Source of the DNA: Xanthomonas sp. GPE 39
GTDB taxonomy: Bacteria; Pseudomonadota; Gammaproteobacteria; Xanthomonadales; Xanthomonadaceae
Reading direction: 5' to 3'
DNA: 64,000 nucleotides
NCBI RefSeq assembly: GCF_000963005.1
Contig: NZ_JZHZ01000007.1
Span: forward strand, 3,070,056 to 3,134,055
Shown: positions 37,752 to 48,523 of the stretch, in pieces
Numbering within the stretch: the first letter of the stretch is position 1
Layout of the letters: each line of letters begins with the position of its first letter
Position numbers and translations under genes: made by a program
The notes under the pieces: model-generated
Database searches by the model: none
The model's input: the letters and a program-made list of their open reading frames with translations, nothing else
What the model was told of the DNA's origin: nothing

Positions 37752-38663
37752 TCAGGCGTAGGCCACATTCGCATAGGCAACCGGCGCTGGCGCCGACGGC
37801 GATTCAAAACTGACCCATTCCCAGGCCGCCTGCTCGGCGAGCAGCGCACGCACCAGTTTGTTGTTCAGGGCATGACCGGATTTGTAGCCTTCATAGGCAC
37901 CGAGAATCGGACCGCCGGCCAGGTATAGATCACCAATGGCATCGAGGATTTTGTGCCGCACGAATTCGTCGGCATAGCGCAGACCGTCGTCGTTGAGGAC
38001 ACGAAACTCGTCCAGCACGATGGCGTTGTCCATGGAACCGCCGAGGCCAAGATTGCGCTCGCGCATGTACTCCAGATCACGCATAAAACCGAAGGTGCGT
38101 GCGCGGGAGATTTCCTTGATATAGGCCATGGTGGAAAACTCGATTTCCTGGCGCGACTGCTTGGCCGGGATCATCGGGTGATCGAATTGGATGGTGAAAC
38201 CCAGCCGATAGCCATCGTAGGGCGCGAAGCGGGCGACCTTGTCGCCATCGCGCACTTCGACCTCGCGCTTGATGCGGATGAAGCGCTTGGGCTTGGCTTG
38301 TTCGACGATGCCCGCGGACTGCAGCAGGAACACGAACGGGCCGGACGAGCCATCCATGATCGGCAATTCGGCCGAGGAGAGCTCGACCATGGCGTTATCC
38401 ACGCCGAGGCCAGCCAACGCCGACATCAGATGTTCCACTGTCTGGATCTTGGCCTGGCCGCGGCTCAGCCCGGTGCACAGGGTGGTTTCTGTCACCAGTT
38501 CGGCATCGGCCGGCACTTCCACCACCGGATCCAGATCCACACGCCGAAACACGATGCCGTGGTCGACCGGGGCCGGGCGCAGGGTCATGTAGACCTTGTC
38601 ACCGCTATGCAGGCCAACGCCAGTGGCGCGAATCGTGTTCTTGAGGGTGCGTTGCTGGGTCAT
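37752..38663 (-). CDS. lpxC: UDP-3-O-acyl-N-acetylglucosamine deacetylase
   Basis: A 303-residue zinc amidase, the committed step of lipid A synthesis. Zinc-site motifs: [19 protein letters not shown] with the first His, and [20 protein letters not shown] with the second His and the Asp; the third region [13 protein letters not shown] carries the general-acid His. [19 protein letters not shown] is the typical N-terminus. Start at 38663 ([11 protein letters not shown]). It is separated from ftsZ by about 250 bases containing a strong terminator, so lpxC is its own transcription unit at the end of the division cluster, as in E. coli. Confidence 0.98.
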   Translation of the reverse strand: MTQQRTLKNTIRATGVGLHSGDKVYMTLRPAPVDHGIVFRRVDLDPVVEVPADAELVTETTLCTGLSRGQAKIQTVEHLMSALAGLGVDNAMVELSSAELPIMDGSSGPFVFLLQSAGIVEQAKPKRFIRIKREVEVRDGDKVARFAPYDGYRLGFTIQFDHPMIPAKQSRQEIEFSTMAYIKEISRARTFGFMRDLEYMRERNLGLGGSMDNAIVLDEFRVLNDDGLRYADEFVRHKILDAIGDLYLAGGPILGAYEGYKSGHALNNKLVRALLAEQAAWEWVSFESPSAPAPVAYANVAYA

Positions 38664-38799
38664 GGCAGACAGTCTGGGAACCTCTGTTCGGATAGGAACT
38701 GAACAGATCACAAGAATATCACGCGCTTAGCGTGGTTTTCATAAATTGGTCACAGCATTTCATTTGCGCAACACTGGCCGATGCGGCTTACAGGGTCGC

Positions 38800-38830
38800 A
38801 AAAACCTGCCGGGTCGCAACGACCCGGCAG
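38800..38830 (-). terminator. Intrinsic terminator after ftsZ
   Basis: On the minus strand CTGCCGGGTCG and CGACCCGGCAG form a perfect 11-bp stem around TTG, followed by GTTTTTG. It lies about 85 bases after the ftsZ stop and ends the division and cell-wall cluster. Confidence 0.92.
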
Positions 38831-38914
38831 CAAGGGAACACAGCACGCCGGCCAGGTGGACAGTCCTGGACGACGATATTACGAGCCAGCGCGCACGCCG
38901 GCCGAGAGCAAACC

Positions 38915-40141
38915 TCAGTCGGCCTGACGGCGTAAAAACGCCGGGATATCCAGGTAGTCGCTGGGCAGATCCGCCGCAGGCGGCGCCGAAGCGGCAGATC
39001 CACCGCTCATGGCGTCGCTGCTAGGACGGCGCAACCCAAGCCCCATCGCGCCACCGACCGCCTTGGATACGGCGTCGCCGGCATAATCGAAATCGCCGAA
39101 CTCCGGTTGGCCGGTGCTGGCGTTGCGCACCAGCTTGATCGGCGCACGCTGCTCCGGGCGCTGCGACTGGCGCGACACCGTGCGGTTCAGACCGGTGGCG
39201 ACCACGGTCACGCGCACTTCGTCCTGCATATCCGGATCCAGCACGGTGCCGACCACCACCGTCGCGTCCTCCGAGGAGAAGCCCTCGATGGTGCGACCGA
39301 TCTCGTCGAACTCGGCCATGGTGAAATCCGGACCGGCGGTGATGTTGACCAGGATGCCGTTGGCACCGGCAAGATTGACGTCGTCCAGCAGCGGATTCTG
39401 GATCGCCGCCTCGGCCGCGGCCTGGGCACGGTCATCACCGCGCGCCGAGCCGGTGCCCATCATCGCCAGACCCATTTCCGACATCACCGTGCGCACGTCG
39501 GCAAAGTCGACGTTGATCAGGCCAGGACGCACGATCAAATCGGCGATGCCCTGCACCGCGCCCTGCAGCACATCGTTGGCGGCGCGGAACGCCTGGATCA
39601 TGGTGGCATTGCGGCCGAGCACGGTGATCAGCTTTTCGTTGGGAATGGTGATCAGCGAATCGCAATGCTGGCTCAGTTCCTCGATCCCCTTCAGCGCCAC
39701 CTGCATGCGGCGGCGGCCTTCGAACGGGAACGGCTTGGTCACCACCGCCACGGTCAGAATGCCCATCTCCTTGGCCAACTGCGCCACTACCGGCGCAGCG
39801 CCGGTGCCGGTGCCACCGCCCATGCCAGCGGTGATGAACACCATGTCCGCGCCCTGTAGTGCATCCATGATGCGTTCGCGGTCTTCCAGCGCGGCCTGAC
39901 GGCCGACTTCCGGATTCGCACCGGCGCCCAGGCCCTTGGTGACGTTCGTGCCGAGCTGCAGTTGCAACTTGGCACCGCAGTTTTTGATCGCCTGCGAGTC
40001 GGTGTTGGCGGTGATGAACTCCACGCCATCCACACTGCTGCTGACCATGTGCGCGACCGCATTGCCACCGCCGCCGCCGACACCAACCACCTTGATCACC
40101 GCATTGGGTGCCATCTTTTCAATCAATTCGAAATGCGCCAT
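38915..40141 (-). CDS. ftsZ: Cell division GTPase FtsZ
   Basis: A 408-residue tubulin homologue forming the Z-ring. GTP-binding motifs: [18 protein letters not shown] near the N-terminus, the tubulin signature [16 protein letters not shown], and the T7 loop [19 protein letters not shown] disordered linker (from about residue 320) leads to the C-terminal [14 protein letters not shown], the peptide that binds FtsA and ZipA. The ATG at 40141 follows GAGG. Unlike the rest of the cluster it does not overlap its neighbour: a 222-base gap separates it from ftsA, long enough for its own promoter. Confidence 0.99.
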   Translation of the reverse strand: MAHFELIEKMAPNAVIKVVGVGGGGGNAVAHMVSSSVDGVEFITANTDSQAIKNCGAKLQLQLGTNVTKGLGAGANPEVGRQAALEDRERIMDALQGADMVFITAGMGGGTGTGAAPVVAQLAKEMGILTVAVVTKPFPFEGRRRMQVALKGIEELSQHCDSLITIPNEKLITVLGRNATMIQAFRAANDVLQGAVQGIADLIVRPGLINVDFADVRTVMSEMGLAMMGTGSARGDDRAQAAAEAAIQNPLLDDVNLAGANGILVNITAGPDFTMAEFDEIGRTIEGFSSEDATVVVGTVLDPDMQDEVRVTVVATGLNRTVSRQSQRPEQRAPIKLVRNASTGQPEFGDFDYAGDAVSKAVGGAMGLGLRRPSSDAMSGGSAASAPPAADLPSDYLDIPAFLRRQAD

Positions 40142-40160
40142 GTCCGTTTTCCTCTTGTGT

Positions 40161-40361
40161 GGAGCCGGAACCCGGAGCCCAGGACCCGGGACCCGGAAAA
40201 CCACTTCCCGGGACCCGGCCCGAAACTCGGACCGGCAATCGTTTTTATGGATGTTGCGTACCGCTTACTACCTACCGCCTACCGCTTTAATCCCACGTTC
40301 TCTCTTAACCTTCCGCTCTCTGCTTTTGCGGGCCCCGGATCACAGGCCCCGAGTCCCGGCC
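40161..40361 (-). repeat. GGGACCCGG-type dispersed repeat in the ftsA-ftsZ gap
   Basis: The gap holds repeated units such as GGACCCGGGACCCGG (40182-40196), CCCGGGACCCGGCCCG (40207-40222) and GGCCCCGAGTCCCGG further on. The same kind of sequence occurs inside ftsQ, murG and murF. Between the copies lies CCGCTTACTACCTACCGCCTACCGC, itself a short direct repeat; as quoted in pieces, CTTACTACC and CTACCGCCTACCG. Confidence 0.7.
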
Positions 40362-40363
40362 AT

Positions 40364-41599
40364 TCAAAACTCGCCGCGATACCAATTTTTCAATTTCTTG
40401 AACAAGCTGCCGGCACGCCCGGTGGGCAACGATGGCCGACGCGGGTGTTCGATCTGACTGCCCATCAACAGCAAGCCCACGCCAGTGGCATGCACCGGGT
40501 TGCCGACCACTTCTCCCAAGCCAGTGACGTGCTGGGGAATGCCCACGCGCACCGGCATCTGCACCATTTCCTCGGCCAGCTCGACCACGCCTTCCATCTT
40601 CGAGGCACCGCCGGTGAGCACCATGCCGGCGCGCACCAGTTCCTCGAAGCCGGAGCGGCGTAGCTCCGCCTGCACCATCTCGAAAATCTCCTCGTAACGG
40701 CCCTGCACCGCCTGCGCCAGCGAGTGGCGCGGCATGCGTCGTGGCGGACGGTCGCCGACGCTGGGGACTTGGATACTTTCCTCGGCGGTAGCCAACTGCG
40801 CCAACGCGCAGGCGTAGCGCACTTTGATTTGTTCGGCTTCCGGGGTCGGCGTGCGCAACATGTGCGCGATGTCGTTGGTGACATGATCGCCGGCGATCGG
40901 CAGCGAGGCCGTGTGGCAGATCGCGCCCTGCACGAACACCGCCAGGTCGGTGGTACCGGCCCCCATATCCACCAGCACAACACCCAGTTCGCGTTCGTCG
41001 GCGGTCAACACCGCGACCGATGACGCCAGCGAGGACAGAATCAGATCGTCCACCTGCAGGCCGCAACGCTGCACGCACTTGCTGATGTTGGCTGCGGCCG
41101 ACTGCGCACATACCACCAGGTGCGCATGCACCTCCAGGCGCACGCCCGTCATGCCGACCGGATTGCGGATGCCTTCCTGCGAATCGTCCAGCACGTACTC
41201 GCGCGGGATGGCATGGAGGATGCGCTGATCGGCAGGGATCGCCACCGCCTTGGCCGCTTCCAGCACGCGATCCAGGTCGGTCCAGGTCACCTCGCCATCG
41301 CGGATCGGCACGATTCCCGGCGAGTTCTTGCACTGCACGTGGTTGCCGGAAATCGACGCGTATACCGAACGGATCTCGCAGCCGGCCATCAGCTCCGCTT
41401 CCTCGATCGCACGCTGGATCGACTGCACCGTGGATTCGATATCCACCACCACACCACGCTTGAGCCCGCGCGACTCGTGCGAACCGATGCCGATCACCTC
41501 GATCGGATTGCCGGGCGAATATTCGCCGACCAGCGCGACAACCTTGGAGGTGCCGATGTCCAGTCCAACGATGAGGGATTTATCGCCTTTGCGGTTCAT
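40364..41599 (-). CDS. ftsA: Cell division protein FtsA
   Basis: A 411-residue actin-like protein that ties FtsZ to the membrane. Actin-fold motifs: LIVGLDIGTSKVVALVGE, GVVLVDMGAGTTDLAVF, and the ATP-binding VLTGGASKMEGVVELAEE. The 1C domain lies around residues 85-165. The C-terminus ends in a short amphipathic helix, SLFKKLKNWYRGEF, the membrane anchor. Its start overlaps the ftsQ stop by four bases (ATGA), so translation is coupled. The order ftsQ-ftsA-ftsZ is as in most proteobacteria. Confidence 0.98.
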   Translation of the reverse strand: MNRKGDKSLIVGLDIGTSKVVALVGEYSPGNPIEVIGIGSHESRGLKRGVVVDIESTVQSIQRAIEEAELMAGCEIRSVYASISGNHVQCKNSPGIVPIRDGEVTWTDLDRVLEAAKAVAIPADQRILHAIPREYVLDDSQEGIRNPVGMTGVRLEVHAHLVVCAQSAAANISKCVQRCGLQVDDLILSSLASSVAVLTADERELGVVLVDMGAGTTDLAVFVQGAICHTASLPIAGDHVTNDIAHMLRTPTPEAEQIKVRYACALAQLATAEESIQVPSVGDRPPRRMPRHSLAQAVQGRYEEIFEMVQAELRRSGFEELVRAGMVLTGGASKMEGVVELAEEMVQMPVRVGIPQHVTGLGEVVGNPVHATGVGLLLMGSQIEHPRRPSLPTGRAGSLFKKLKNWYRGEF

Positions 41600-42456
41600 G
41601 TATGACTAATACGTAGAGTGGGAAGGGTCGGGCCTGGTCCCGGGACCAGGAACGGCGCAAATGCAACGCCCCGATTGTTTGAGTTTGTTTCGGGCTTGGA
41701 TTTTCGGGTTCCAGGCTCCGATTTCTTCGCCCCGCCGGCCCCCGGCTCCGGGGCGCGGCTCTCCGGCTTCCACGCCACCGTGAATCCATTGGTGTAACGC
41801 AGATCCGCACGCTCCAGCGGTGGCTGACCGGGTTGCAGCAATTGCGGCAACACACGGGCGAAACGCTCCAGGCGCGCACGTGCATCGTCGCGCCCGATCA
41901 CCACCTGCACGCCATCGCCCAAGGCCAGCGACCAACTGCCGCGCGCGTCCATCGCCACGCCTGCGACCTGCAACCGCAGCGGCGCGAACAAACCGCGCGA
42001 TTGGTTGTATAGCGCGACCACTTCCGCAGCCTTGGCATCCGGACCGGCCAGACGCGGCAAGGCGGCATTGCGCAACTCGTTGGGCATGGCGAGGATGCGA
42101 CCCTGCACGGACAACATGCGATCCTCGCCCCAACGCGCGAATGGACGATGCTCGGTAACGCGCACTTCCAGCACGTCCGGCCAGCGCTTGCGCACCCGCG
42201 CACTCTCTACCCAAGGCAGGCGCTGGATCGCAGCCTGCGCATCCTGCAAGCGCACCGCAAAGAAACCACTGCGCGCATACGGCAGCACCACCTGGCGCAA
42301 TTGCTCCGCCGACACGCGCTTGAAATCGCCGCTGACCTGCAAGCGGCTCAGCGGCCAACGCTCGGCCCCCACCCAGCCATTGAGCACGGCCACGATCGGC
42401 AGCGCGACCAAGGCCAGCGCCAGCAACCAGGCGAAAATGCGCAGCGAAGCGTTCAT
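41596..42456 (-). CDS. ftsQ: Cell division protein FtsQ with a repeat-derived C-terminal tail
   Basis: A 286-residue inner-membrane protein that bridges FtsA/FtsK and FtsB/FtsL. One membrane segment ([20 protein letters not shown]) precedes the POTRA domain ([20 protein letters not shown] to [15 protein letters not shown]) and the FtsQ domain ([15 protein letters not shown] is its last strand, here [16 protein letters not shown]). The final 55 residues after AWKPES are low-complexity ([23 protein letters not shown]) and derive from a dispersed repeat. The start at 42456 overlaps the ddlB stop (ATGA); the stop overlaps ftsA. Confidence 0.95.
   Translation of the reverse strand: MNASLRIFAWLLALALVALPIVAVLNGWVGAERWPLSRLQVSGDFKRVSAEQLRQVVLPYARSGFFAVRLQDAQAAIQRLPWVESARVRKRWPDVLEVRVTEHRPFARWGEDRMLSVQGRILAMPNELRNAALPRLAGPDAKAAEVVALYNQSRGLFAPLRLQVAGVAMDARGSWSLALGDGVQVVIGRDDARARLERFARVLPQLLQPGQPPLERADLRYTNGFTVAWKPESRAPEPGAGGAKKSEPGTRKSKPETNSNNRGVAFAPFLVPGPGPTLPTLRISHT
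41628..41765 (-). repeat. Dispersed repeat within the 3' end of ftsQ
   Basis: Units such as GGTCCCGGGACCAGG (41635-41649) and CCGGCCCCCGGCTCCGGGGC (41734-41756 region), together with TTTCGGGCTTGGATTTTCGGG, resemble the repeats in murG, murF and before ftsZ. In frame they encode VPGPG and APEPGAGG. Confidence 0.65.
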
Positions 42457-43412
42457 CGCGCCACCACCTCCGGCAGGGTCTGCTCCAGGATCCGCCAGCA
42501 CAGGCCAGCCAAATCGATGCCCAGGTGTGCAGCGGCTTTGGGCACCAGCGAGTGGCTGGTCATGCCCGGCGCGGTATTGACCTCGATCAGTTGCAGGCCG
42601 CGCACGCGATCGCGCATCACATCGACCCGGCCCCAACCACAACAGCCGGCAGCGACGAAGGCCTGCAACGCAAGCTGGCGAATCTGCGCCTCGTCCTCAC
42701 CCGACAGACCCGGGCACAGGTACTGCGTGTCCTCGGCGATGTACTTGGCGTGATAGTCGTACCAATCACCAGCGGGAACGATGCGGATCGACGGCAGTGC
42801 CATATCGCCGAGAATACCGACGGTGTATTCCTCACCCTGCACCATCTGCTCCATCAGCAGTTCTCCAGCGTAATCAGCCGCGAACGCACGGACCGGAGCC
42901 AGATCCGCCGGAGACAGCACGCGAAACACACCGACACTGGAACCTTCGCAAGCTGGCTTGACGAACAGCGGATAGCCGAGTTCGGCAGCCGCCGCGGCTA
43001 GATCGGCATCGGCGGCGATCCGGGCGAAACCCGGCGTCGGCAGTCCGGCGGCGATCCACACCTGCTTGGTGCGGATCTTATCCAGGGTGAGCGCGCTGCC
43101 GAGGACGTCCGCACCGGTGAACGGCACCTGCAGTGCGCGTAGCAGCCCCTGCAACACGCCATTCTCGCCATCGCCGCCATGCAGGATATTGAACACGCGA
43201 TCAACCGCACCGGCACGGATGCGCTCTAACAACGCCGTAATGCCATCGACCGGCTGCGCGTCCACACCGCGACTGCGCAATGCCTCAAGCACGTTGGCGC
43301 CCGAGGTCAGCGACACCTCGCGCTCGCTGGAATCGCCACCGAGCAGCACCGCAACGCGGCCAAATACGCTCGGATCGGTGTAACGCGGAGGCGGCAAGGA
43401 CGACGTGCTCAT
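42453..43412 (-). CDS. ddlB: D-alanine--D-alanine ligase B
   Basis: A 319-residue ATP-grasp ligase making D-Ala-D-Ala for the peptidoglycan stem. Motifs: [20 protein letters not shown] at the N-terminus, [36 protein letters not shown] for ATP, and [19 protein letters not shown] for metal and substrate. Length is normal. Start and stop both form ATGA overlaps with murC and ftsQ, so it is embedded in the coupled chain. Confidence 0.97.
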   Translation of the reverse strand: MSTSSLPPPRYTDPSVFGRVAVLLGGDSSEREVSLTSGANVLEALRSRGVDAQPVDGITALLERIRAGAVDRVFNILHGGDGENGVLQGLLRALQVPFTGADVLGSALTLDKIRTKQVWIAAGLPTPGFARIAADADLAAAAAELGYPLFVKPACEGSSVGVFRVLSPADLAPVRAFAADYAGELLMEQMVQGEEYTVGILGDMALPSIRIVPAGDWYDYHAKYIAEDTQYLCPGLSGEDEAQIRQLALQAFVAAGCCGWGRVDVMRDRVRGLQLIEVNTAPGMTSHSLVPKAAAHLGIDLAGLCWRILEQTLPEVVAR

Positions 43413-44845
43413 ACGCCCGCTCCGCTGGCGAAGCCGTCCTGCGCGATGTGCTGGGCAACGTAACCGATGTCGCCCGCACCCATCATCAGCAACAGATCGC
43501 CATCCTGCAGCACATCCGGCAGCACACTGCCGAGTTCGGCGACCTGCCCGACCACCACTGGCTCGCTACGACCGCGCGCACGGATCGCACGCGCCAATGC
43601 ACGCGCGTCGGCCCCTGGGATCGGTGCCTCGCCAGCCGGATAGACCTCGCTGAGCACCAGCGCATCCACTTCCGACAACACCGCGGCGAACGCATCGAAT
43701 TGATCGCGGGTACGGCTGTAGCGATGCGGCTGGAACGCCACCACCAGCCGTTTGTCTGGCCAGCCGCCGCGCGCGGCGGCGAACACGGCGGCCAACTCGC
43801 GCGGATGGTGACCATAGTCGTCGACCACGCGCACGCGCGCACCGCTGGCGGTGACGACCTCGCCCAGATCGTTGAAGCGCCGGCCAATACCGGCGAAGCT
43901 CTGCAGGGCGCTGGCGATCGCCGCCGGCGTCACCCCCAGTTGCCAACCGATCGCTGCGGCGGCCAACGCATTGAGTACGTTGTGGCGACCCGGCAAGGCC
44001 AGCGTCACCGCCGTGCTGCTGCCTTCGGGCATGCGCAAAGTGAAGTGCATGCGCGAACCATCCTGGACCACGTCCTCGGCGCGCACATCGGCGTTCTCGC
44101 TGAGCCCGTAGCTCATCACATGACGCGGTGTCTGCGCCGCCAGCGCGGCGACCTCGGGATCGTCGATGCACAACACCGCCAGACCATAGAACGGCAGCCG
44201 TTGCAGGAATTCAGCGAAGGCGGCCTGGATCCGGGCGAAGTCGTTACCGTAATTTTCCAGATGATCGGCATCGATGTTGGTAATGACCGAGATCAGCGGA
44301 TTCAAGCGCAGGAAGCTGCCATCGCTCTCGTCAGCCTCGGCCACCAACCACTGGCCGCCACCGAGTTTGGCGTTGGCACCAGCGGCAAGCAACTGGCCGC
44401 CGATCACGAACGTCGGATCCATTCCGCCTTCGCTGAGCACTGCTGCGGTCAAGCTGGTGGTGGTGGTCTTGCCGTGCGTACCGGCTACCGCGATGCCGCG
44501 ACGGAAGCGCATCAATTCGGCCAGCATGGCCGCGCGCGGCATGATCGGAATGCGCTGACTGCGCGCTTCCATCAATTCGGGGTTGTCCTCGCGAATCGCA
44601 CTGGACACCACCACGCAATCGGTGCCGAGGACATTGGCCGCACAATGCCCACGCAGCACGCGTGCGCCGAGTTTGACCAGGCGACGGGTCGCGGCATTGT
44701 CGGCATTGTCCGAACCGGAGACTTCATAACCCAAGGTCAGCATGACCTCGGCGATGCCACTCATGCCGGTACCGCCAATGCCGACGAAATGCACGCGTGG
44801 AAACGCGCGCATCAGATCACCGGTGTCGTGAAGCCGACGAATCAT
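43409..44845 (-). CDS. murC: UDP-N-acetylmuramate--L-alanine ligase
   Basis: A 478-residue Mur ligase adding L-Ala to UDP-MurNAc. Motifs: [20 protein letters not shown] (UDP site), [20 protein letters not shown] (ATP P-loop), [43 protein letters not shown] and [16 protein letters not shown]. The start at 44845 ([18 protein letters not shown]) overlaps the murG stop (ATGA); an internal ATG at the MRAF position is the alternative. Confidence 0.97.
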   Translation of the reverse strand: MIRRLHDTGDLMRAFPRVHFVGIGGTGMSGIAEVMLTLGYEVSGSDNADNAATRRLVKLGARVLRGHCAANVLGTDCVVVSSAIREDNPELMEARSQRIPIMPRAAMLAELMRFRRGIAVAGTHGKTTTTSLTAAVLSEGGMDPTFVIGGQLLAAGANAKLGGGQWLVAEADESDGSFLRLNPLISVITNIDADHLENYGNDFARIQAAFAEFLQRLPFYGLAVLCIDDPEVAALAAQTPRHVMSYGLSENADVRAEDVVQDGSRMHFTLRMPEGSSTAVTLALPGRHNVLNALAAAAIGWQLGVTPAAIASALQSFAGIGRRFNDLGEVVTASGARVRVVDDYGHHPRELAAVFAAARGGWPDKRLVVAFQPHRYSRTRDQFDAFAAVLSEVDALVLSEVYPAGEAPIPGADARALARAIRARGRSEPVVVGQVAELGSVLPDVLQDGDLLLMMGAGDIGYVAQHIAQDGFASGAGV

Positions 44846-46119
44846 GCACGGGCTCCTGTTGCGCCGGAACCGGGGACACGGGACTGAGAGCCTGGGGAAA
44901 GCGAAGGGGCCGCGCAACGCGCCTGGCCACCGAAATCATCTACGTGCATCTTTTTTTGCTCTTGTTCTTGTTCTTGCGTGTGCTCTTCCAACGTCCCCGG
45001 TCCCGGGTGCCGCGTCCCGGCTCTACCGGCTTCTTCCAGCACGATGTCCGCGATGCGCTCGGCCGCATCCGGCTTGGCCAGGCGGCGCGCTGCTTCAGCC
45101 ATGGCCAGGCGCTGCGCAGGCTGCACCAACAGTTCACCCAGCACGCGCTGTAGATGGCCGGCCAAGGCGTCGTCCTGCTTCAACAGCACGGCGGCGCCAC
45201 GCTCGGCCAGGTATTGCGCGTTGCGGGTTTGGTGGTCGTCGACCGCGGCGGCGAACGGCACCAGCACGCTGCCGACTCCCACCGCGCAGACTTCGGCCAG
45301 GGTCGAGGCGCCGGCACGACACACCACCAGATCGGCCCAGACATAGGCCGCCGCCATGTCACCGATGAAAGCCTCAACAGTGGCGTCGACACCGGCTGCG
45401 GCATACGCCTGCGTGGCTTCCTCGCGCAGTGCCTCGCCGCATTGATGGCGCACATCCACACGCATCCCCAGCGCAGCCAGCGCCTGCGGCAATGCTTGAT
45501 TGAGAACGCGCGCGCCCTGACTGCCACCGAGCACCAACAAGCGCGGCGCACCGTCGCGCGCGGCCAGGCGCTGCGACGGCACGGGCAGCGCGGCAATCTC
45601 GGCACGCACCGGGTTGCCCACCGCTTCCTCACGGCTGATGAAGCTACCTGGGAAACCGGTCAGCACACGCCGCGCGACTCGCGCCAAAACCTTGTTGGTC
45701 AGGCCAGGGGCACGGTTCTGCTCATGGACCAACAGTGGCCGCCTCTGCAGACGCGCAGCTAGACCACCCGGGCCAGCGGCGAAACCGCCGAAACTGATCA
45801 CCGCACACGGCGCGCGTCGGCGCAGCACGCCACCAGCGGCACGGATCGCACGCAACACCCGCACCGGCGCGCCCAGCAGGGCCAGGGCACCTTTGCCGCG
45901 CAGGCCGGCGATTTCGATGGTGTCCAGTTCGATCCCATGTTGTGGCACCAGCCGCGTTTCCATGCGTCCAGCCGCGCCCAACCACACCACCGGCACGCCA
46001 CGCGCACGCAGCACCTTGGCCACGGCCAGTGCCGGGAAAATATGCCCGCCGGTCCCACCAGCGAGGATCATCACCGGGGCCGACGCTGCACGCGTGGATG
46101 CGGACACGGGCGTGCTCAT
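44842..46119 (-). CDS. murG: MurG glycosyltransferase with an unusual C-terminal extension
   Basis: A 425-residue enzyme that transfers GlcNAc to lipid I to make lipid II at the inner face of the membrane. Motifs: [71 protein letters not shown] and the UDP-GlcNAc site [17 protein letters not shown]. The normal fold ends near residue 363 ([11 protein letters not shown]); about 60 more residues follow ([20 protein letters not shown] and a Ser/Pro/Gly-rich end), absent from the 355-residue E. coli protein and made of dispersed-repeat sequence. Despite this, the ATGA overlap with murC is preserved. Start overlaps ftsW. Confidence 0.96.
   Translation of the reverse strand: MSTPVSASTRAASAPVMILAGGTGGHIFPALAVAKVLRARGVPVVWLGAAGRMETRLVPQHGIELDTIEIAGLRGKGALALLGAPVRVLRAIRAAGGVLRRRAPCAVISFGGFAAGPGGLAARLQRRPLLVHEQNRAPGLTNKVLARVARRVLTGFPGSFISREEAVGNPVRAEIAALPVPSQRLAARDGAPRLLVLGGSQGARVLNQALPQALAALGMRVDVRHQCGEALREEATQAYAAAGVDATVEAFIGDMAAAYVWADLVVCRAGASTLAEVCAVGVGSVLVPFAAAVDDHQTRNAQYLAERGAAVLLKQDDALAGHLQRVLGELLVQPAQRLAMAEAARRLAKPDAAERIADIVLEEAGRAGTRHPGPGTLEEHTQEQEQEQKKMHVDDFGGQARCAAPSLSPGSQSRVPGSGATGARA
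44870..45030 (-). repeat. Dispersed repeat and hexamer run within the 3' end of murG
   Basis: Contains CCGGAACCGGGGACACGGGAC (44873-44883 part) and CCCCGGTCCCGGGTGCCGCG (44995-45014), flanking a run of TTGTTC-type hexamers (44955-44975) that encodes alternating Glu-Gln. Similar GC-rich units occur in murF, ftsQ and before ftsZ. Confidence 0.65.
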
Positions 46120-47438
46120 CCCAACCTCCCGAAGGTCGGTTCGACACGCGGCTGCATCCGGCTGGTACCGCGCCCCGGCACACCGGACTGAATCGCCGCA
46201 GCAACCGCATGCGCGCTGGCCTCGCGCGCGGCATGCAGGTCCGCCGCATTGTCCACAGTCTGCTTGACCGGAGCGGCCGCATCGCCACGTACCAGCGCGA
46301 CCTGACGCTCAGCACGGTTCAGTTCGTAGGACACGCGCAATAACAACCCCATCGCCAGGCTGGTCATCAACACACTGGAACCACCAGCGGAGATCAGCGG
46401 CAAGGTCAGCCCCTTGGTCGGCAGAATGCCCAGGTTGACCCCGACCGAAACGAAGCTCTGCAGGCTGATCCACAAACCAATGCCAAACGCGATGTAGCCG
46501 GAGAAGTGACGCTTCATCTCCACACAGCGCATTCCCAACCAGAACGCACGACCGACCAGCAACGCATACAGCGCCACGATCAGGCACACACCGACGAACC
46601 CCAACTCCTCGGCGATCACCGAGAAAATGAAGTCGGTATTGGCTTCCGGCAAATAGTTGAGCTTCTGCACCGAAGCACCGAGGCCGACCCCGAACCATTC
46701 GCCACGTCCCACCGCCATCAGCGCATTGGACAACTGATAACCAGAGCCGAGCTGGTCGGCCCACGGATCCAAGAACGAGGTAATGCGGCGCAGGCGGTAC
46801 GGTTCGAGGATGGCGATGAAGGCGAACACCGGCAACCCGATCACAATCGGCATCGACATGCGCGGCAAGTTGACCCCACCGAGCACCAGCATGCCAGCGG
46901 TAATGGCCAGCAACAGCGTGGACGAACCGAAGTCCGGCTGCAGCAGCAGCAGCGCGACCAGCGCCACCGCCACGCCCAAGGGTTTGAGCATCGCCGGCCA
47001 GGTGGCATTGACCTCGTCGCGGAAACGCACCAAATAGCTGGACAGCCACACGATGTACAGCACTTTGACCGCTTCCACCGTCTGAAAGCGCGAGATACCC
47101 AAATTGATCCAGCGCCGCGCGCCATTGACCGTGCTACCAAGCCCGGGCACGAACACCACCATCAATAAACCGAAACAGGCAAGCAGCAGCAACTGGTTGT
47201 AGTGCTCGATGTACTTCAACTCGGTGCGCATGGCCCAGATGGCCAGGCCAACACCACCGGCGAGGAACAGCAGATGCCGGTTCAAGTAGTAGAACGGGCT
47301 GGTGGTCAACTCGATCGAACTGGAGCCGACCATGACGATGCCGAGCGACGCCAGCGTCACGGCGGCACCGAGCAGCCACGCATCGTAGCGTCCGCCGATG
47401 GCCTCCAATCTTGTCGCCTGACGTGCGGTGTCGTTCAT
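46116..47438 (-). CDS. ftsW: Lipid II polymerase FtsW
   Basis: A 440-residue SEDS-family protein with about ten membrane segments, the septal peptidoglycan glycosyltransferase that works with FtsI. Key stretches: [37 protein letters not shown] (catalytic Asp region), [39 protein letters not shown] and [19 protein letters not shown] polar C-terminal tail of about 60 residues follows. The ATG at 47438 shares one base with the mraY stop (TGATG). murD, which lies between mraY and ftsW in most proteobacteria, is absent here. Confidence 0.97.
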   Translation of the reverse strand: MNDTARQATRLEAIGGRYDAWLLGAAVTLASLGIVMVGSSSIELTTSPFYYLNRHLLFLAGGVGLAIWAMRTELKYIEHYNQLLLLACFGLLMVVFVPGLGSTVNGARRWINLGISRFQTVEAVKVLYIVWLSSYLVRFRDEVNATWPAMLKPLGVAVALVALLLLQPDFGSSTLLLAITAGMLVLGGVNLPRMSMPIVIGLPVFAFIAILEPYRLRRITSFLDPWADQLGSGYQLSNALMAVGRGEWFGVGLGASVQKLNYLPEANTDFIFSVIAEELGFVGVCLIVALYALLVGRAFWLGMRCVEMKRHFSGYIAFGIGLWISLQSFVSVGVNLGILPTKGLTLPLISAGGSSVLMTSLAMGLLLRVSYELNRAERQVALVRGDAAAPVKQTVDNAADLHAAREASAHAVAAAIQSGVPGRGTSRMQPRVEPTFGRLG

Positions 47439-48523
47439 CAGCGTACCTTCAACGTCGCCAGACCAATCAATACCAGCACCACCGAGATGATCCAGAAGCG
47501 CACGATCACCCGTGGTTCCGGCCAACCTTTCAACTCAAAGTGATGATGGATCGGCGCCATGCGGAACACGCGCTTGCCGGTGAGCTTGAATGAGGCCACC
47601 TGGATCATCACCGACAGCGTCTCGATGACGAATACACCGCCCATGATCACCAGCACCAATTCCTGACGCACGATCACCGCGATGGTGCCCAGCACGGCGC
47701 CCAGCGCCAGCGCGCCGATATCGCCCATGAACACCATCGCCGGATAGGTGTTGAACCACAAAAAGCCCAGGCCCGCGCCAGCAATCGCCGCGCAGATAAT
47801 GATGAGCTCGCCGGCACCGGGAATGGTGGGAATCTTCAAATAATCGGAGAACACCACATTGCCCGAGGCATACGCGAACACACCCAATGCGCAAGCCACG
47901 AACACCGTGGGCATGATCGCCAACCCATCCAGGCCGTCGGTGAGATTGACCGCATTGGAAAAACCGACGATCCACAAATAGGCGATGGTGACGAAGCTGA
48001 TCCCCGCCAGCGGCAGCGCGATCGACTTGAACATCGGGATGTAGAAAGTGATCGCCGCCGGCACGTCGGCGGTGTAGTACAGGAACAGACCCGCGGCAAG
48101 ACCGAAGATCGACTGCAACAGGTATTTCCAGCGCGACTTCAACCCGTTCGGGTCGCGGCGCACGATCTTGATCCAATCGTCGTACCAACCGATCACGCCG
48201 AAGCACAGCATCACCGCCAACACCAGCCACACGTAGCGATTGCGCAGATCACCCCATAACAGCACCGACAGCAACACCGTCAGCAGAATGAGCGAACCGC
48301 CCATGGTCGGCGTGCCGGCCTTGGAGAAATGGCTTTGCGGGCCGTCCTGGCGGATCGGCTGACCGCCCTTGAACTGCGCCAACTTGCGGATCACCGCCGG
48401 TCCCAGCCACAGCGATAGGAACAGCGAGGTCAGCGCCGCGAGAATGCCGCGGAAAGTGAGATAACCGAACAACCCGAAAATGCTATCGAGTTGTCGCAGC
48501 CAACGCGCCAGTTCAAGCAGCAT
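47438..48523 (-). CDS. mraY: Phospho-MurNAc-pentapeptide translocase
   Basis: A 361-residue membrane enzyme with about ten segments that makes lipid I from UDP-MurNAc-pentapeptide and undecaprenyl phosphate. Signature motifs: [34 protein letters not shown] with the catalytic Asp pair, [33 protein letters not shown] and [14 protein letters not shown]. The ATG at 48523 ([12 protein letters not shown]) is the standard start and lies 11 bases inside the end of murF. Its stop overlaps the ftsW start. Confidence 0.98.
   Translation of the reverse strand: MLLELARWLRQLDSIFGLFGYLTFRGILAALTSLFLSLWLGPAVIRKLAQFKGGQPIRQDGPQSHFSKAGTPTMGGSLILLTVLLSVLLWGDLRNRYVWLVLAVMLCFGVIGWYDDWIKIVRRDPNGLKSRWKYLLQSIFGLAAGLFLYYTADVPAAITFYIPMFKSIALPLAGISFVTIAYLWIVGFSNAVNLTDGLDGLAIMPTVFVACALGVFAYASGNVVFSDYLKIPTIPGAGELIIICAAIAGAGLGFLWFNTYPAMVFMGDIGALALGAVLGTIAVIVRQELVLVIMGGVFVIETLSVMIQVASFKLTGKRVFRMAPIHHHFELKGWPEPRVIVRFWIISVVLVLIGLATLKVR

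Noticed and set aside
43280-44887. A 535-codon plus-strand frame opposite murC
   Set aside because: Antisense shadow of murC with biased His/Arg composition; all codons are explained by the murC frame.
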